Shown piece after piece: positions 23,952-34,119 of a DNA stretch of 64,000 nt. Source of the DNA: Puteibacter caeruleilacunae (lineage in GTDB: Bacteria; Bacteroidota; Bacteroidia; Bacteroidales; Prolixibacteraceae). A model generated the notes under the pieces. It did no database searches. It saw only the letters and a list, made by a program, of their open reading frames with translations, and had not been told where the DNA came from. The stretch spans positions 1 to 64,000 of the forward strand of contig SJCO01000004.1 in assembly GCA_005217565.1 (NCBI GenBank), written 5' to 3'. The first letter of the stretch is position 1. Each line of letters starts with the position of its first letter. The position numbers and the translations under genes were made by a program.

Positions 23952-25292
23952 CTATCTTCTCTCTTTTGAATAGCAATCAGGAACCTCAGTCGGTAATGAC
24001 TTCTTCCAGGCTAGTACTTTCTTCTTCAATCGTGCTGTGATTTGAGGATTATCCTTCGCGACATCCTGCTGCTCCTTCAAATCACGCGAAATATTATACA
24101 ACTCAGCTCTATTCAGCTTTTCATTCAGTAGCAATTTCCAATCGCCATCCTGCACTCCAAGATTTGCCCAGAAACCTTCCTTCTCCTTCCAGAATCTCCA
24201 CTCCCAAAAGATCGGTTTAGATCGATTAAAGTCCCCTGTTTTAATAGCCTTCACGAAACTTTCACCATCAGGTCGATACCCCTTAGGAAGCTTAGCTCCT
24301 GCCAGCTCCATAAATGTTGGTAATAAGTCAACAGCTACTAACTTCGATTGCTGATCAACCTTGCCAGGAGCTGCAACACCAGGCCAGCGTACAACACACG
24401 GAACGCGCACACCTCCGGCAAACAGCGATCGCTTTCGCCCTTTGAGTCCTGCTGTTTCACCCACCGAATAATAGGTACCTAAACCTGGTCCTGTTGATGC
24501 ATCCTTTATTATCTTGCGACTACCGGTGATTTCAGGACCATTATCAGAAGAAAACACGACAATCGTTTTTTCATCAAGATTCAGCTCCTTCAACAGACTA
24601 AAGATCTTTCCAATCTTCTCGTCGGCCTCGGCCACAACAGCTGCATACACTTGCTGCTGTTCACCCAAGTGCTTGAATCGTTTCAGATACTTCTCCTTCG
24701 GATAATGAGGAGTATGCGTATCATGCATCCACACATTGATATAAAAAGGTTGATCCTTATGCTTACGAATAAAATCAAGCGTTAAAGGAATAGTATGCTC
24801 CACATTCATTTGCTCACCCGACCAGTTAAAAGCACCAAACTCATCAATACCATACTCGGTTGGAGAAGGAGCATCAGGAACCGGTGTATTTGTTAGATGC
24901 CATTTACCAAAGTGACCTGTAGCATAGCCTGCATTCTTCAACATCTTAGTCAGCAAAGGAGCCTTAGGATCTAACCAATCGGGCATATTTCTTTTAACAT
25001 GACTTTGAACTGTAGCAAAATGACCATGCACATGATGTCGCGCCGGGAAATGACCAGTCATGACAGCAGTTCTACTGGGAGAACACACCGGATTAGATAC
25101 TGAAAAGTTTTGAAAGTCGATCCCCTCATCCACCATCTTGTCGAGATTTGGCGTTTTACAAAAGGTACTCCCATGACATCCCAAATCTCCATAGCCCCAA
25201 TCATCAGCAAAGATGAAGACAATATTGGGCTTCTGGGCACAAGCAGCAGAAGCAATGAACAACAATAAAATAGTCTTAAAAAAAATCCTCAT
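23952..25292 (-). CDS. Type I (family S1) sulfatase
   Basis: A 446-residue secreted sulfatase (signal peptide cleaved near ASAACAQ). It has the N-terminal metal site FADDWGYGDLGCHG and the formylglycine motif CSPSR (Cys70 converted by an anaerobic or FGE maturase), followed by GHFGKWHL and the VVFSSDNGPE metal/sulfate-binding segment. It hydrolyses a sulfate ester on a glycan, in the periplasm or at the surface. The subfamily and the position of sulfate removal cannot be told from sequence alone. It belongs to PUL2 with GH97 upstream, though a terminator between the two suggests a separate promoter in 25293-25450. Confidence 0.92.
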   Translation of the reverse strand: MRIFFKTILLLFIASAACAQKPNIVFIFADDWGYGDLGCHGSTFCKTPNLDKMVDEGIDFQNFSVSNPVCSPSRTAVMTGHFPARHHVHGHFATVQSHVKRNMPDWLDPKAPLLTKMLKNAGYATGHFGKWHLTNTPVPDAPSPTEYGIDEFGAFNWSGEQMNVEHTIPLTLDFIRKHKDQPFYINVWMHDTHTPHYPKEKYLKRFKHLGEQQQVYAAVVAEADEKIGKIFSLLKELNLDEKTIVVFSSDNGPEITGSRKIIKDASTGPGLGTYYSVGETAGLKGRKRSLFAGGVRVPCVVRWPGVAAPGKVDQQSKLVAVDLLPTFMELAGAKLPKGYRPDGESFVKAIKTGDFNRSKPIFWEWRFWKEKEGFWANLGVQDGDWKLLLNEKLNRAELYNISRDLKEQQDVAKDNPQITARLKKKVLAWKKSLPTEVPDCYSKERR

Positions 25293-25450
25293 GTTAGTTT
25301 TATTTAATCATTAGTACAATCGTATAAATGACATTTTCTAATTTAGCTAAGTCAAAATTAGCTTCACTAACCTTCAAGGATGTTCAACATTGTAAAGTTT
25401 TTGAGGACAATTGTTCAAACGATAGAGCTTTTGCCTTTGCGTTACCATAA

Positions 25451-25488
25451 AACAATAAAAGAGCCGGATAATATAAATCATCCAGCTC
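25451..25488 (-). terminator. Intrinsic terminator after the GH97 gene
   Basis: GAGC-GGA pairs with TCC-GCTC (25461-25488, one internal mismatch) and on the minus strand is followed by TTTTATTGTTTT. Confidence 0.7.
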
Positions 25489-25526
25489 CTATCATTGATT
25501 ATAAATTCGTCAGACTAACGTTGAAG

Positions 25527-27362
25527 TTACTTCTTCTTAATCCAGGCAACAAAACCACCAGCTTTGCGCATCTTAAAACTCACATTACTCTTAGCATTCA
25601 CGCCCTGTTCGTGTCGCTTAATTTGAGCAGTAAATTTATGATGATCGCGGATTAGTACAGCCTCATACTCTCCCTCTCCAAGGAAATCGAGGTTTAAAGA
25701 CAACTCCTTCTCTTTGTCGCCATTCATCGCACCAACAAACCAATCATCACCACTTCTACGGGCAATAATTACCGTTTCACCTAACGTAGAGCCAGGCAAT
25801 ACAATGGTTTCATCCCATACCGTAGGAATCGCCTTAATGATATCCTCAGCAGGGTGACCAATATAATACATTGGATAGTCGGCATAATGGGTAAGCGGAC
25901 TGGTAAATATGATTGGTTTGGCCAACTCTTTTGCCCAGGTATTACCAAATAATTCATATGGATTAAACACCATCGGAGTATAATCGCCATACCCTACAGC
26001 CAAACGGGTGAAAGGAATAATCACATCGTGAGCAGGAGGCAACAAACGCTTAAAACGAGAAATATGCCATTCCTGTCCGCGTACCCCCTCTCGCGTCATC
26101 TCGTGCGGATAAGTACGATTCAATCCTGTTGGCTTGTTACAACCGTGGAAATCTACCATCAACTCCAGTTCGGCAGTCTCTTTCAAAATACGCTCATACC
26201 AATTCACCACCTTATATGATTCAGCAGGGAAGAAATCAATCTTGATACCAACAGCCCCAACGTCCTTCACCTTCTTCAAGAAAGCTGTCTGCTCTTCGGG
26301 AGACTTCAAATACTTACTATGTACCCAAATGGTAGATTGCACTCCCTTGGTTTTTCCATAATCGATACACTCCTTCAACAAGGTCCATTTATCTTTTCCC
26401 GGTTGTTTCCAAAAGCGCCAGCCATCATCAATAAGATAATACTCAAATCCTAGCTCGGCTGCTTTATCATACCAGTAATGCTGATCATCAAACTCAGGAG
26501 CGTCAACAGCCCACCATTGCCATGCACTACGACCAGGCTTAATCCAGTCGGCACTTTTTAACGCAGCTGAAGGCGCGTCACATAATGCAGTAAACAAATC
26601 GCAGTTCATCAGCTCATTCAAATCATCAGTCAGCACAGTCACACGCCAGGGAGATATCACCTCTCCAGTCATTTTCCACCCCTTGGCATCGCGAGGCAAC
26701 ACACTGGCAAAACCTTCATTGGTACGTTTCAGTAACATCCCACTATAGTCTACCAAATTAGCCTCAGAAAGCAGCATATACACCTGCTCATCCTTCCAGT
26801 GCATCGTTACGGGCGGACAAATAATCTCATCGCCTGTAGCAACCTTTGTCAATGACTCCATGATATATTCCCCTTCATAGCGCTTATGCTTAATAGGGTA
26901 ACATACCTCAGGATTCCCCAGAAGATTCCAGTCGAACTGATCACCCAGAATCAAGGTCTCATCCTTAAACGTTGTTCTTAGTCGGCATGCAACACCGGTA
27001 TTAAACAGTTTTACATCAAGGTAGAAAGTTTGTGATTTCGCATCCTTATCCTTCAATCGGAAAGTAAGACTACGATAAGGAAGGTTTACATCAGTATGAT
27101 TTCCAAAAGTCTGGTATGCCTCAACACCATCTTTATTGCTGAGTAACCTAACCGAAGATTGATCACCAATAAGCTTATCGTTGTACTTAAAAGTAATGGG
27201 CGACCATTTCATTACTTCCTTCTCTTTGTAGTTTAGCTTATACTGCAACTCCCCTTTTAAGGATCTCACAGTAAAACTAATATCTCCATTAGGAGATGTA
27301 AACATTTGTGCCCATCCAGGCAACGCCAGCAGCGTTAACAGAACAATTACTAAGTGTTTCAT
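25527..27362 (-). CDS. Glycoside hydrolase family 97, probably retaining (alpha-galactosidase type)
   Basis: A 611-residue exported enzyme (signal peptide to GWAQ) with the three GH97 parts: N-terminal beta-sandwich (about 20-260), catalytic barrel (about 270-520) and C-terminal beta domain. GIKIDFF places an aspartate at 376 and VRGQEW a glutamate at 431, 55 residues apart, matching the nucleophile and acid/base spacing of the retaining B. thetaiotaomicron enzyme BtGal97b (Asp415/Glu470). The inverting SusB group lacks this aspartate. A retaining alpha-galactosidase-like activity is therefore the best guess; alpha-L-arabinopyranosidase is possible. It is the enzyme gene closest to susCD in PUL2. 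Confidence 0.88.
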   Translation of the reverse strand: MKHLVIVLLTLLALPGWAQMFTSPNGDISFTVRSLKGELQYKLNYKEKEVMKWSPITFKYNDKLIGDQSSVRLLSNKDGVEAYQTFGNHTDVNLPYRSLTFRLKDKDAKSQTFYLDVKLFNTGVACRLRTTFKDETLILGDQFDWNLLGNPEVCYPIKHKRYEGEYIMESLTKVATGDEIICPPVTMHWKDEQVYMLLSEANLVDYSGMLLKRTNEGFASVLPRDAKGWKMTGEVISPWRVTVLTDDLNELMNCDLFTALCDAPSAALKSADWIKPGRSAWQWWAVDAPEFDDQHYWYDKAAELGFEYYLIDDGWRFWKQPGKDKWTLLKECIDYGKTKGVQSTIWVHSKYLKSPEEQTAFLKKVKDVGAVGIKIDFFPAESYKVVNWYERILKETAELELMVDFHGCNKPTGLNRTYPHEMTREGVRGQEWHISRFKRLLPPAHDVIIPFTRLAVGYGDYTPMVFNPYELFGNTWAKELAKPIIFTSPLTHYADYPMYYIGHPAEDIIKAIPTVWDETIVLPGSTLGETVIIARRSGDDWFVGAMNGDKEKELSLNLDFLGEGEYEAVLIRDHHKFTAQIKRHEQGVNAKSNVSFKMRKAGGFVAWIKKK

Positions 27363-27669
27363 TTTGTAGTTTATTAGATCTTGGTGCGTTAAAATTACAC
27401 ATCCTTAAGTAATAAAGAGTCATAATTGCTGGTTTATACTCACACAAAATGAGAATAATCTGATCAACATTCCTCTCTAGCCTGCATTATTCATAATTTT
27501 TGAAGATAAATCATAAACACGCTGTTATCCTGGGAATTATTTAGACCTGTGAGACAATGAACTTTTCTTCAAAAATTTCCTATAGTGCGTTTATTAAAGC
27601 ACATCTACATCCTTGAAATCCCTTTGAAGTAGGAAACTACAAAAGGGGTGATGTGGAAATCAATAATAA
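27363..27669. other. Intergenic region upstream of GH97
   Basis: No gene is supported. The GH97 promoter should lie here because a terminator separates it from susD. I see no convincing consensus box or repeat. Confidence 0.35.
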
Positions 27670-27703
27670 CAAAAGGCCGCAACAGAATAAACTGCTACGG
27701 CCT
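27670..27703 (-). terminator. Intrinsic terminator after PUL2 susD
   Basis: AGGCCG pairs with CGGCCT (27674-27703) with an inner CAG/CTG pair block; on the minus strand TTTTGTTATTATT follows. Confidence 0.75.
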
Positions 27704-27737
27704 ACATTCAAACTATATAAAGTGTAAATCAACTCAA

Positions 27738-29417
27738 CTACCAACCAGGATTCTGAGTAATCTTATCGTTCTTATCGATCACATCCTGAGGTACAGGCCA
27801 TAAGTAACCTTTCGACGCATCGAACTTAATTGGCTCAGCAATTACCTTCTCTTTTGTCCAGTCACCAACAGCATTGTTGTAGTCATCCTCATTCTTGTTG
27901 ATTCCATACAATTGATTTCCTTCAGGATTCATAAAGATTTCAGCAGTTTTGGTACGCAATAAATCCCAGTAACGTCGATCTTCGTTAACCAACTCAACTC
28001 TTCTTTCATGAAGGATCTTCTCACGCATCGCTTGTTGATTTCCTAGAATGTCATCAACACCAGGAAGACCACCACGACTACGCACTTCATTCATTGCCCA
28101 GGCAATCAAACTATTTGTAGGATCCGACTCATTTAAACACTCAGCCAACATCAATAAGGTTTCACCATAGCGATAAATAATGAAGTTCTGGTGTCCATAG
28201 TGTATTTGATTGTCCATCTCTACGTATTTTACTCCCCAGTAACCACTACGGCCACCACCACCTTCGCCACCTAAGGCTTCACGGTGATCAGTTCCGGCAT
28301 AACTAGGATGAGATTCAAATAGCGTGTACTCACCATTTTGACGCAGCACAGGATACTTTGGCAACAAGAACCATGAAGTCAAACGACTATCGCGATTCTC
28401 CCAAGGATTCGCTTTATCATACAAAGGCGACTCTTTAATGCTCTTTCCATCGGTACACTCATAATCATCAATAAGATTACGAGGAGCACTAAATGATGCC
28501 CAACCACCACCTCGAAGACTTACACCTCCAGGTACTCCTAGCACATTAATCATGTTCTGAATTTCATCTTCCACATATTGGCGTGCAAGAATCGTTTCAT
28601 TATCGGTATTGTTGGTGACACTCTGAAATAGCGTAACGAAATCGTCTTCCAAAACGTATCGGTTCTTGTCAACAATAGACTTAACTGCTGTTGCTGCCTC
28701 AGCGAATAACTGATCAGCCGATTTATCAGAAACTGAACGTCCGTGGAATCTATCCAAGCTAGCCATCCACATCCAAACCTCTGCTTTTAACATTAAAGCA
28801 GCATCTTTAGTAATACGTCCTGACTTATCGTGTACATCAGGAAGCATATCAACTGCTTTGTTCACGTTCTCCGCAATGTAAGCAAATACCTCTTTCTGAG
28901 AGCTACGAGTCAATTCTCTGGCTTCATCTATCGAAACAGGCTCCTCTTTAATCAATGGAAGATCACCAAAAACACGTGTCATTTTGAAATAACGCAATGC
29001 CAAAATAAAACGAGCCTGACCCTCATAATTATCCTTTACAGATTGGTCTTTAACCTCAATCTTTTGTACATTCTTGATATAATAAAGAATCTGACGAATG
29101 TGGTCATAACGCCAAGGCGACCAGTGGTAACCTGATTGAATGTGACCAGTAGTAGCCGATAAACCACCCTGTTTAATCTCACCTAAACCACCTTCACCCC
29201 AGGCATTGGTCATAATTGCATTATCACTATAACACTCAGTCCACCAGCGTCGTGCATTAGGAAGATAATTATACAGACTATTAATAGCCTTTTCAGCATC
29301 TGCCTCTGTCTTCCAAAAAGTAGTCTCGTCAGGAGTATGCAATGGCTCCTTATCAAGATAGTCGCTACAGCCAGTAACAGCGATAGCTAAAATTAATATT
29401 GCTAATATCTTTTTCAT
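27738..29417 (-). CDS. SusD/RagB family surface glycan-binding lipoprotein (PUL2)
   Basis: A 559-residue lipoprotein with lipobox AVTGC (mature Cys17) and the family start SDYLDKEPLHTPDETTFW. The C-terminal half shows the usual RRVELVNEDRRYWDLLR segment and ends in VPQDVIDKNDKITQNPGW. It would bind PUL2's glycan on the surface and pass it to the SusC barrel encoded 14 bp upstream. The glycine-rich loop GGEGGGGRSGYWG (about 380) is a feature of this protein not seen in the other two SusDs of the window. Confidence 0.95.
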   Translation of the reverse strand: MKKILAILILAIAVTGCSDYLDKEPLHTPDETTFWKTEADAEKAINSLYNYLPNARRWWTECYSDNAIMTNAWGEGGLGEIKQGGLSATTGHIQSGYHWSPWRYDHIRQILYYIKNVQKIEVKDQSVKDNYEGQARFILALRYFKMTRVFGDLPLIKEEPVSIDEARELTRSSQKEVFAYIAENVNKAVDMLPDVHDKSGRITKDAALMLKAEVWMWMASLDRFHGRSVSDKSADQLFAEAATAVKSIVDKNRYVLEDDFVTLFQSVTNNTDNETILARQYVEDEIQNMINVLGVPGGVSLRGGGWASFSAPRNLIDDYECTDGKSIKESPLYDKANPWENRDSRLTSWFLLPKYPVLRQNGEYTLFESHPSYAGTDHREALGGEGGGGRSGYWGVKYVEMDNQIHYGHQNFIIYRYGETLLMLAECLNESDPTNSLIAWAMNEVRSRGGLPGVDDILGNQQAMREKILHERRVELVNEDRRYWDLLRTKTAEIFMNPEGNQLYGINKNEDDYNNAVGDWTKEKVIAEPIKFDASKGYLWPVPQDVIDKNDKITQNPGW

Positions 29418-29431
29418 TGCTTAATCTTTTT

Positions 29432-32400
29432 CTAGAATTTAAGTTGAACTCCTAATGAGAATGTTCTTGCTAATGGATAATTACCTCCTTCAGGATCAAA
29501 TCCATCGTAATTTGAAATAATTCCCAGGTTTTGTCCTGACACATACACACGAGCATAGTCGAAACCTAGTGTTCTATTCAAGGCATTAGGGAACGTATAT
29601 CCTAACTGCACATTCTGAATTTTCAGGTAATTTGCTTTTCTCAACCAGAAATCAGAGAATTCACGATCATTACCTTTCATATTGGTTGTAATACGTGGAT
29701 AAGAAGCATCCTTATTTTCTTCAGTCCAGTTATCCAAATGCATTGGACGCGCATTGGTTGTCAAGTAGAATGCCCATCCTTCGTATCCTTGCAAGTAACG
29801 GTAGTTTCTCAATTTTCCGTATGTATTCACCGCAAAATCGAAATCTTTATACTTTAGGTTCAAATTGATACCATAACGAATAGGTACTTTATCTGTTAAG
29901 ATTACACGGTCGTCACCATTGATTACGCCATCAGCTTCATCAGGAACACCATCGTTGTTAGTATCGACAGTCAGCTGATCCTTATACTTGATATTACCAG
30001 GTTTAACATTCACCTGAGTAGCGCTATTATCAATATCTTCCTGACTTTGGAATAAGCCATCACTTTCATATCCATAAAGCATCGACAACTGTGTACCTAC
30101 ATCAGTATATCTTGTGCCACTCTTCCAAGGACCTGATCCGTAAAGATCTAACACCTTGTTTTTAGAATAGTTAAAGTTGAAGTCGAATCCATATTCAAAA
30201 TCACCTTTCTTATCTTTAAATGCGAACATCGCTTCTAATCCACGGTTACGCATTTTCAAAGCATTGATCGTAGGTGCACCTAATCCATACTCTGAAGGTA
30301 CTGGTGCTTTATACAAGATATCCTCACGCTCATTGTTGAAATAATCAACAGAGATGTCAATGCGATTATCCCATGCTCCCAATTCAACACCGATGTTGGT
30401 CATTCTTGCAGTCTCCCAGCTAATATCCTCTTTAAAAGAAGCATCACTCCATGCTCCACCAACAAGTGATCCATCGAAGGCATACGACTTGGCATTAAAT
30501 TTCAACATATTACGGGTTTCATAGCGATCAATTTTCATTGCATCTCCTAATTCTCCCCAAGAACCACGGATCTTGAAACGAGAAATGTATTTAGTAAGCG
30601 ACTTGAAGAACTCCTCATGATGAACGTTCCATCCAGCTGAGAACGAAGGGAATGTTCCCCAACGGTGACCATCAGCAAAACGAGAAGAACCATCCGAACG
30701 AACGTTCGCATCAAATAGATATTTTCCTTTGTAATCGTAAGTTAAACGACCAAATACCGATTGCAGAGCGTCATGGTGAGCTGTTCCGGAGTTGTTTTTA
30801 GCATCCTGTGCAATATCCAACACATAGATTCCGGCAAAAGCAGGATTCTTACGACTAGCTTCAAATCCTTTATACTTATTATCTTCCTGAGAATAACCTG
30901 CAAGAATAGAGAAGTTATGATCCTCATTCAAGGTATAACTATAATTCGATGTTATCTGCAATAAGCGAGTTCTGGTTTGATTTGATTTGTCAACAATTGA
31001 CTGATTCGACATAGCACCTTCACTATATACGTCACCATCCTCTTTATAAAGAGTTATAACTCGTGAATAACCATGTTCAAGATAGTCTGTATTTTTAACT
31101 GAGTATAAAGGCTTAATTACCCAATTTTTCAACGGAGTGATCTCGGCAGTGAAGATCGCTAATGTCTCTTTATATTTCTTGTTGGTTGATCCTCCTTGCT
31201 CTAATACTGCAATAGGGTTACCTCCAGGAGTTCCACCAGGTCCTAAAGGCTGTCCGGCCTCATTATAGATCGGAGTAACAGGAGAAATACGTGTAGCTGC
31301 GGTTATATTACCCTGTCCTCCCTGAGGTTCATCAATCTCGGTTTCAGTATACTGTACATTACCTCTCACTGACAACCACTCTTTCAAATTAAAGGTTAGG
31401 TCTGGCTTAAAGATGTAACGAGTATAGTCGTTACCTGGCAAAGCTCCCGACTGAGAATCATATGAACCTGAGATATTATACCCCAATTTTTTAGTCTTTC
31501 CTGACAATGAAATGTGATTGTTACTAATTGCCTGATTCTTCTTGAATACCTCTTTGTACCATACGTTATCAGGGATCTTACCATCTTTCAAATCCTGGAA
31601 ATCCTTATCGGTATATTGAGGATCATTACCTTCATTCTGACGAGCTATATTGTACATCTTCATGAAATCTTCTGATCCCAGGAAGTCGATAAAGTGCAAT
31701 GGATTGGTAATACCGTAACTTGAAGTAATTGCTACCTGAAGTTCCTTATCACGATTTCCTTTTTTCGTAGTAATCAAGATCACACCATTTGCAGCACGAG
31801 AACCATAAATAGAAGCCGAAGCAGCATCTTTCAATACCGATACACTCTCAATATCGTTTGGATTCACGGTGTAAATATTACCAGGTACTCCGTCGACAAT
31901 CACAAGAACTCCCGAGCTATTACCAATGGTAGATGTACCACGAATATTAATACTTGCACCACTACCAGGAGCTCCTGATCCCTTTGTAATGTTCAAACCT
32001 GGAGTTTTACCTTGTAACAGCTCCTGAACGTTAGTTACAGGCTTAGCTGCGATGACTTCAGAATCAACCTGTCCAACAGCACCGGTTAAGTTAACTTTCT
32101 TCTGCACACCATAACCAATAGCAACAACCTCCTCTAATCCGATAGCATCCTCTGCCATCACAAGGTTAATCACCGACTGCCCTGCAATTTCTACTTCTTC
32201 TGATTTCATTCCAACGAATGAAAATACTAACGTTTTAGCATCAGCTGGAAGATCAAGACTATACTTTCCATCAAAATCAGTAGTGATACCAACAGTTGTT
32301 CCTTTCACCACAACAGAAACACCTGGAAGAGGCTCGCCTGCCTCATCAGTAACCGTACCCGATACCTTTTCAACCTGCTTTACAGTAGCATTAGTTTTTG

Positions 32401-32764
32401 CCTCTTTGCTGGTAATTACAATACTATTATCAATAAGCGTATAGGTATAAGGAGTATCGTTTAAAACAACATCTAAGATTTTAGACACCGCCACATCGCG
32501 CTTGCTGATGTTATACTTCTTGTTTAGATCGAACTGATCACTTTTGAAAAGAAAACCATACTCCGACTGGCGTTCAATTTCATTAAACACTTCAATAATG
32601 CTAGCATTATTCAATTTCAGCGTAATCTTCTTATTCTGAGAATAAGAGCTTGCCGAAACCGACATGATAGCCACTAAGAAAAACAGCGTTGTAAGCTTCA
32701 TAGTCAATAAAATTTTCCCATACCAACTCCTCCATGGAATTGGTAAATTACATTTTTTCTTCAT
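29432..32764 (-). CDS. SusC/RagA TonB-dependent transporter with STN domain (PUL2)
   Basis: A 1110-residue outer-membrane transporter: signal sequence (..SVSASSYSQ), STN domain (about 45-115), carboxypeptidase-regulatory-like domain (VSGTVTDEAGEPLPGVSVVVKG, about 130-210), plug with GYGVQKKVNLTGAV and LLQGKTPGLNI, and a barrel ending in GVQLKF. I start it at 32764 (MKKKC), not 32779, because the same leader-plus-ATG (CAAATTT-ATG-AAA-AAA) begins the other two susC genes. It receives substrate from the adjacent SusD and signals by its STN domain to the FecR encoded upstream. Confidence 0.95.
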   Translation of the reverse strand: MKKKCNLPIPWRSWYGKILLTMKLTTLFFLVAIMSVSASSYSQNKKITLKLNNASIIEVFNEIERQSEYGFLFKSDQFDLNKKYNISKRDVAVSKILDVVLNDTPYTYTLIDNSIVITSKEAKTNATVKQVEKVSGTVTDEAGEPLPGVSVVVKGTTVGITTDFDGKYSLDLPADAKTLVFSFVGMKSEEVEIAGQSVINLVMAEDAIGLEEVVAIGYGVQKKVNLTGAVGQVDSEVIAAKPVTNVQELLQGKTPGLNITKGSGAPGSGASINIRGTSTIGNSSGVLVIVDGVPGNIYTVNPNDIESVSVLKDAASASIYGSRAANGVILITTKKGNRDKELQVAITSSYGITNPLHFIDFLGSEDFMKMYNIARQNEGNDPQYTDKDFQDLKDGKIPDNVWYKEVFKKNQAISNNHISLSGKTKKLGYNISGSYDSQSGALPGNDYTRYIFKPDLTFNLKEWLSVRGNVQYTETEIDEPQGGQGNITAATRISPVTPIYNEAGQPLGPGGTPGGNPIAVLEQGGSTNKKYKETLAIFTAEITPLKNWVIKPLYSVKNTDYLEHGYSRVITLYKEDGDVYSEGAMSNQSIVDKSNQTRTRLLQITSNYSYTLNEDHNFSILAGYSQEDNKYKGFEASRKNPAFAGIYVLDIAQDAKNNSGTAHHDALQSVFGRLTYDYKGKYLFDANVRSDGSSRFADGHRWGTFPSFSAGWNVHHEEFFKSLTKYISRFKIRGSWGELGDAMKIDRYETRNMLKFNAKSYAFDGSLVGGAWSDASFKEDISWETARMTNIGVELGAWDNRIDISVDYFNNEREDILYKAPVPSEYGLGAPTINALKMRNRGLEAMFAFKDKKGDFEYGFDFNFNYSKNKVLDLYGSGPWKSGTRYTDVGTQLSMLYGYESDGLFQSQEDIDNSATQVNVKPGNIKYKDQLTVDTNNDGVPDEADGVINGDDRVILTDKVPIRYGINLNLKYKDFDFAVNTYGKLRNYRYLQGYEGWAFYLTTNARPMHLDNWTEENKDASYPRITTNMKGNDREFSDFWLRKANYLKIQNVQLGYTFPNALNRTLGFDYARVYVSGQNLGIISNYDGFDPEGGNYPLARTFSLGVQLKF

Positions 32765-32776
32765 AAATTTGTTGTT

Positions 32777-32869
32777 CAACTTGTTAATACTTGAAGTAAG
32801 GTCTCACATTTACTTCATTTATTACTTTGATACCGGGAAAGGCGGCAACCATTTCCGGTATTATTTTTT
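32777..32869 (+). ncRNA. Candidate antisense sRNA opposite the PUL2 susC leader
   Basis: This is the best-supported of the three. A plus-strand promoter TTG-N21-TAAATTTG has its -7 box at 32764-32771, over the susC start codon. The terminator ATACCGG-AAA/TTT-CCGGTAT (32830-32861, one bulged G) is followed by TTATTTTTTC. On the minus strand the hairpin lacks a T tail. The predicted RNA is about 90 nt and complementary to the susC 5' leader. Confidence 0.65.
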
Positions 32870-32970
32870 CTCACTATTTGATTTATTGGACTAGAACATA
32901 AATTGTTAAAACAATTATCATACTCAGACCATCCGTTTTTAATTTCTCCTTTCTTCTATTGGTTTTAGTT

Positions 32971-33963
32971 TTACTTACTAATCGTTATCACTTTTTCATC
33001 ATCATTATTCTTTGTCATAACGAAATTAGCATTCGTGTTTAGTTGTAACATATGCAAGACTTGCTCCACAGAAACAGTACGACTAATATTCATATTAAAT
33101 CGCTCGTTTCTAAGACTTTTATTCGCAAACACAACCCTAACATCGTACCACAACTCCAGATCGTGCATTATTCTTTCCAACCTCTCATCGCTGTATATAA
33201 ACTTGTTCGACAACCATCCTGGTTTTCTATTAATATCGAATGCCCGAATCTTAAATTTACCTGTCACCTTCGAATACTCACACATGCGACCAGGTGTTAA
33301 TGCCACCTTCTTTTTATTCCGCTTATGAATTTCAATTCCTCCCTCAACAAGGGCAGTCTCAATATATTTTGTATCAGAATAAGCCTGAACATTGAACTGT
33401 GTTCCTAAATCAATCAAGGTTAAATCGCCTGCTTCCACAATAAAAGGTCGTTCCTCATCGTGTACAACATCAAAGTAAGCTTCACCATCCAGACTAACCA
33501 AACGTTTTCCGGTTTCTGGATCCTCTCGGTAGGTTAAGGTAGTTAGTGCATTTAATCGCACTTCACTTCCATCGGCTAACTCAACCTCAGCAATACTTCC
33601 CCTATCAGCACGGAAAGTACTCAATCGCTCATTAGCCACATGATACGTAGTTGTCTGCTGTGATATAAAATATCCCATAACACCTCCCACTGAAAGCATT
33701 AAGATAATAATTGCAGCATATTGCATCACCTGGCGACTAACCAGGTTAATGATTCTGTTGCCTGCAGCTTTTTTCCATATCTGGTTAAAATCATCATCCA
33801 ACTCCTTTGCTGAAAGTTTAGATACCTTTCCGGTTTTAACCCAAGCATTCTTCTGATCATAAAACTCCTGCTCCAACGCTTTATCGTCACGCAATTGCTG
33901 ATAAAAAGCGATCTTGTCTTCTGCCGAAGCTCTATTGTTTAATATGTCGTGTAGTTTGCTCAT
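32971..33963 (-). CDS. FecR-type anti-sigma factor (PUL2)
   Basis: A 330-residue inner-membrane protein with a membrane segment (about 80-100, QYAAIIILMLSVGGVMGYFI), a periplasmic FecR domain (RADRGSIAEVELADGSEVRLNALTTLTY ... VSLDGEAYFDVVHDEERPFIVEAG, given here in parts) and the C-terminal DUF4974-like region (FIYSDERLERIMHDLELWYDVRV). I prefer the start at 33963 (MSKLHDI) over 33990. The gene lies between sigma and susC in the canonical order, so it would keep the upstream-encoded sigma factor inactive until SusC2 signals. Confidence 0.92.
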   Translation of the reverse strand: MSKLHDILNNRASAEDKIAFYQQLRDDKALEQEFYDQKNAWVKTGKVSKLSAKELDDDFNQIWKKAAGNRIINLVSRQVMQYAAIIILMLSVGGVMGYFISQQTTTYHVANERLSTFRADRGSIAEVELADGSEVRLNALTTLTYREDPETGKRLVSLDGEAYFDVVHDEERPFIVEAGDLTLIDLGTQFNVQAYSDTKYIETALVEGGIEIHKRNKKKVALTPGRMCEYSKVTGKFKIRAFDINRKPGWLSNKFIYSDERLERIMHDLELWYDVRVVFANKSLRNERFNMNISRTVSVEQVLHMLQLNTNANFVMTKNNDDEKVITISK

Positions 33964-34119
33964 TGTACTATCTACGATTATTAGATTCAAGGATTTTTAG
34001 ATTGATGGACTTCAATCATGGTCTCAACCATAAAATTCATCTCCATCGGTCTGTTTTTTGCACCCTTCTACTAACTATACAACAAACTACACCTTACCCC
34101 TTAGTGAAAAATGATTTTT

